From assembly GCA_035550775.1 (NCBI GenBank), contig DASZOO010000039.1, forward strand, positions 1-5,352: a stretch of 5,352 bases of DNA. Reading direction: 5' to 3'. The notes under the pieces were generated by a model that did no database searches, was not told the DNA's origin, and saw only the letters and a program-made list of their open reading frames with translations. Source of the DNA: JAOUEA01 sp035550775. Its GTDB lineage: Bacteria; Actinomycetota; UBA4738; HRBIN12. The translations under genes and the position numbers were made by a program. Positions 4,682 through 5,352 of this stretch are shown piece by piece (position 1 is the first letter of the stretch; each line of letters opens with the position of its first letter).

Positions 4682-5352
4682 TCAGTCGGCGCCGAGGCGC
4701 GGGAACAGCGACTCGCCCTTGGTCGTGGTCGTACCCGGAACGAGCCCGCCCCACACCGCGTCGCCGGGAAGCCGGCGTTCCTCGAGCGAGGTCTCGACGC
4801 CGAGCTGCGCCCAGAGCCGGGCGGCCGCACCCGGCATGATCGGGGCGATCGCGATGGCCAGCACTCGCAGCGTCTCGGCCGCGGCGTAGAGCACGGCGCC
4901 GAGCTCGTCGCGGTTCGCCTCGTCTTTGGCGAGCTTCCAGGGTTCCTTCTCGACGAGGTAGTGGTTCGCCCGGGCGACGATGTCCCACACGGCGGCGAGG
5001 GCGGGCTGGAGCCGCACGGCCAGCATGTGCTCGTCGTAGCGGGCGAGGGCGTCCTCGATCACGGCCGGCAGGTCGGCTTCGGCGCCGTCGACCGCGGGCT
5101 GCGGCACGACGCCGTCGAAGTAGCTGCCGAGCATCGCGAGCACGCGGCTGGCCAGGTTCCCGAGGCCGTTGGCGAGGTCGGCGTTGTGGCGCTCGGTCAT
5201 CGACTCCCACGAGAAGTTCCCGTCCTGTCCGAACGAGATCTCGCGCATGAAGTAGTAGCGGTACGAGTCGACCCCGAAGTGGTCGAGCAGCTCGAACGGA
5301 TGGATGCCCGTGAGCTTCGTCTTCGACATCTTCTCCCCGCCCACGAGCAGGT
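4682..5352 (-). CDS. metG: Methionyl-tRNA synthetase, C-terminal part (5' end beyond window)
   Basis: MetRS charges tRNA-Met with methionine using ATP. About 222 codons are present; the N-terminal Rossmann catalytic core with the HIGH motif lies beyond the right edge. Near the visible start, LLVGGEKMSKT is the class I KMSKS signature, here KMSKT. DSYRYYFMREISFGQDGNFSW follows in two overlapping stretches, then NGLGNLASRVLAML and the helical anticodon-binding domain (HYLVEKEPWKLAKDE). The protein stops at LFPRLGAD with TGA at 4682-4684, so it has no C-terminal EMAP-type tRNA-binding domain; it is the short monomeric type. An in-frame GTG at 5344 is internal and not the true start. The gene sits upstream of tatD as in other Actinobacteria. 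Apart from the K-M-S-K-T variant, it looks ordinary and intact. Confidence 0.96.
   Translation of the reverse strand, partial: LLVGGEKMSKTKLTGIHPFELLDHFGVDSYRYYFMREISFGQDGNFSWESMTERHNADLANGLGNLASRVLAMLGSYFDGVVPQPAVDGAEADLPAVIEDALARYDEHMLAVRLQPALAAVWDIVARANHYLVEKEPWKLAKDEANRDELGAVLYAAAETLRVLAIAIAPIMPGAAARLWAQLGVETSLEERRLPGDAVWGGLVPGTTTTKGESLFPRLGAD

Overview
The window is very GC-rich chromosomal DNA. All seven genes I can support lie on the minus strand, so the annotation reads from right to left. The order metG - tatD - rpfB-type cell-wall gene - rsmA/ksgA - ispE is a conserved housekeeping block of Actinobacteria, with the same order around rpfB in Mycobacterium tuberculosis. A related block (metS-yabD-yabE-ksgA-ispE) exists in Bacillus. 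High GC, GTG/TTG/possibly CTG starts and a probable leaderless gene fit an actinobacterium. A deep-branching class such as Acidimicrobiia is possible, but that is only inference.

Layout from right to left: the C-terminal part of methionyl-tRNA synthetase (4682-5352, start outside the window); a 101-nt gap with a possible terminator and a parS-like palindrome; tatD (3759-4580); a 49-nt gap with a 12-bp palindrome and an actinobacterial LexA/SOS-box-like sequence; a membrane-anchored DUF348-DUF348-G5-RlpA-like protein (2414-3709); rsmA (1573-2397, possibly starting at 2523); ispE (671-1576, overlapping rsmA by 4 nt); tRNA-Gln(UUG) (577-647); and a P-loop kinase-like ATPase (1-495) that runs off the left edge.

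The genes link translation (metG, rsmA, tRNA-Gln), nucleic-acid hydrolysis (tatD), wall remodelling (the G5/RlpA protein) and isoprenoid precursor synthesis (ispE). Isoprenoids supply the undecaprenyl carrier used for peptidoglycan. Tight spacing from the wall gene through ispE suggests one transcript, as described for rpfB-ksgA-ispE in M. tuberculosis.

There is no mobile element, CRISPR array or defence system here. The points worth a second look are the two intergenic operator-like sites (parS-like, LexA-like), the replacement of the Rpf catalytic domain by an RlpA-like barrel at the rpfB position, and unresolved start codons for the wall gene and rsmA.
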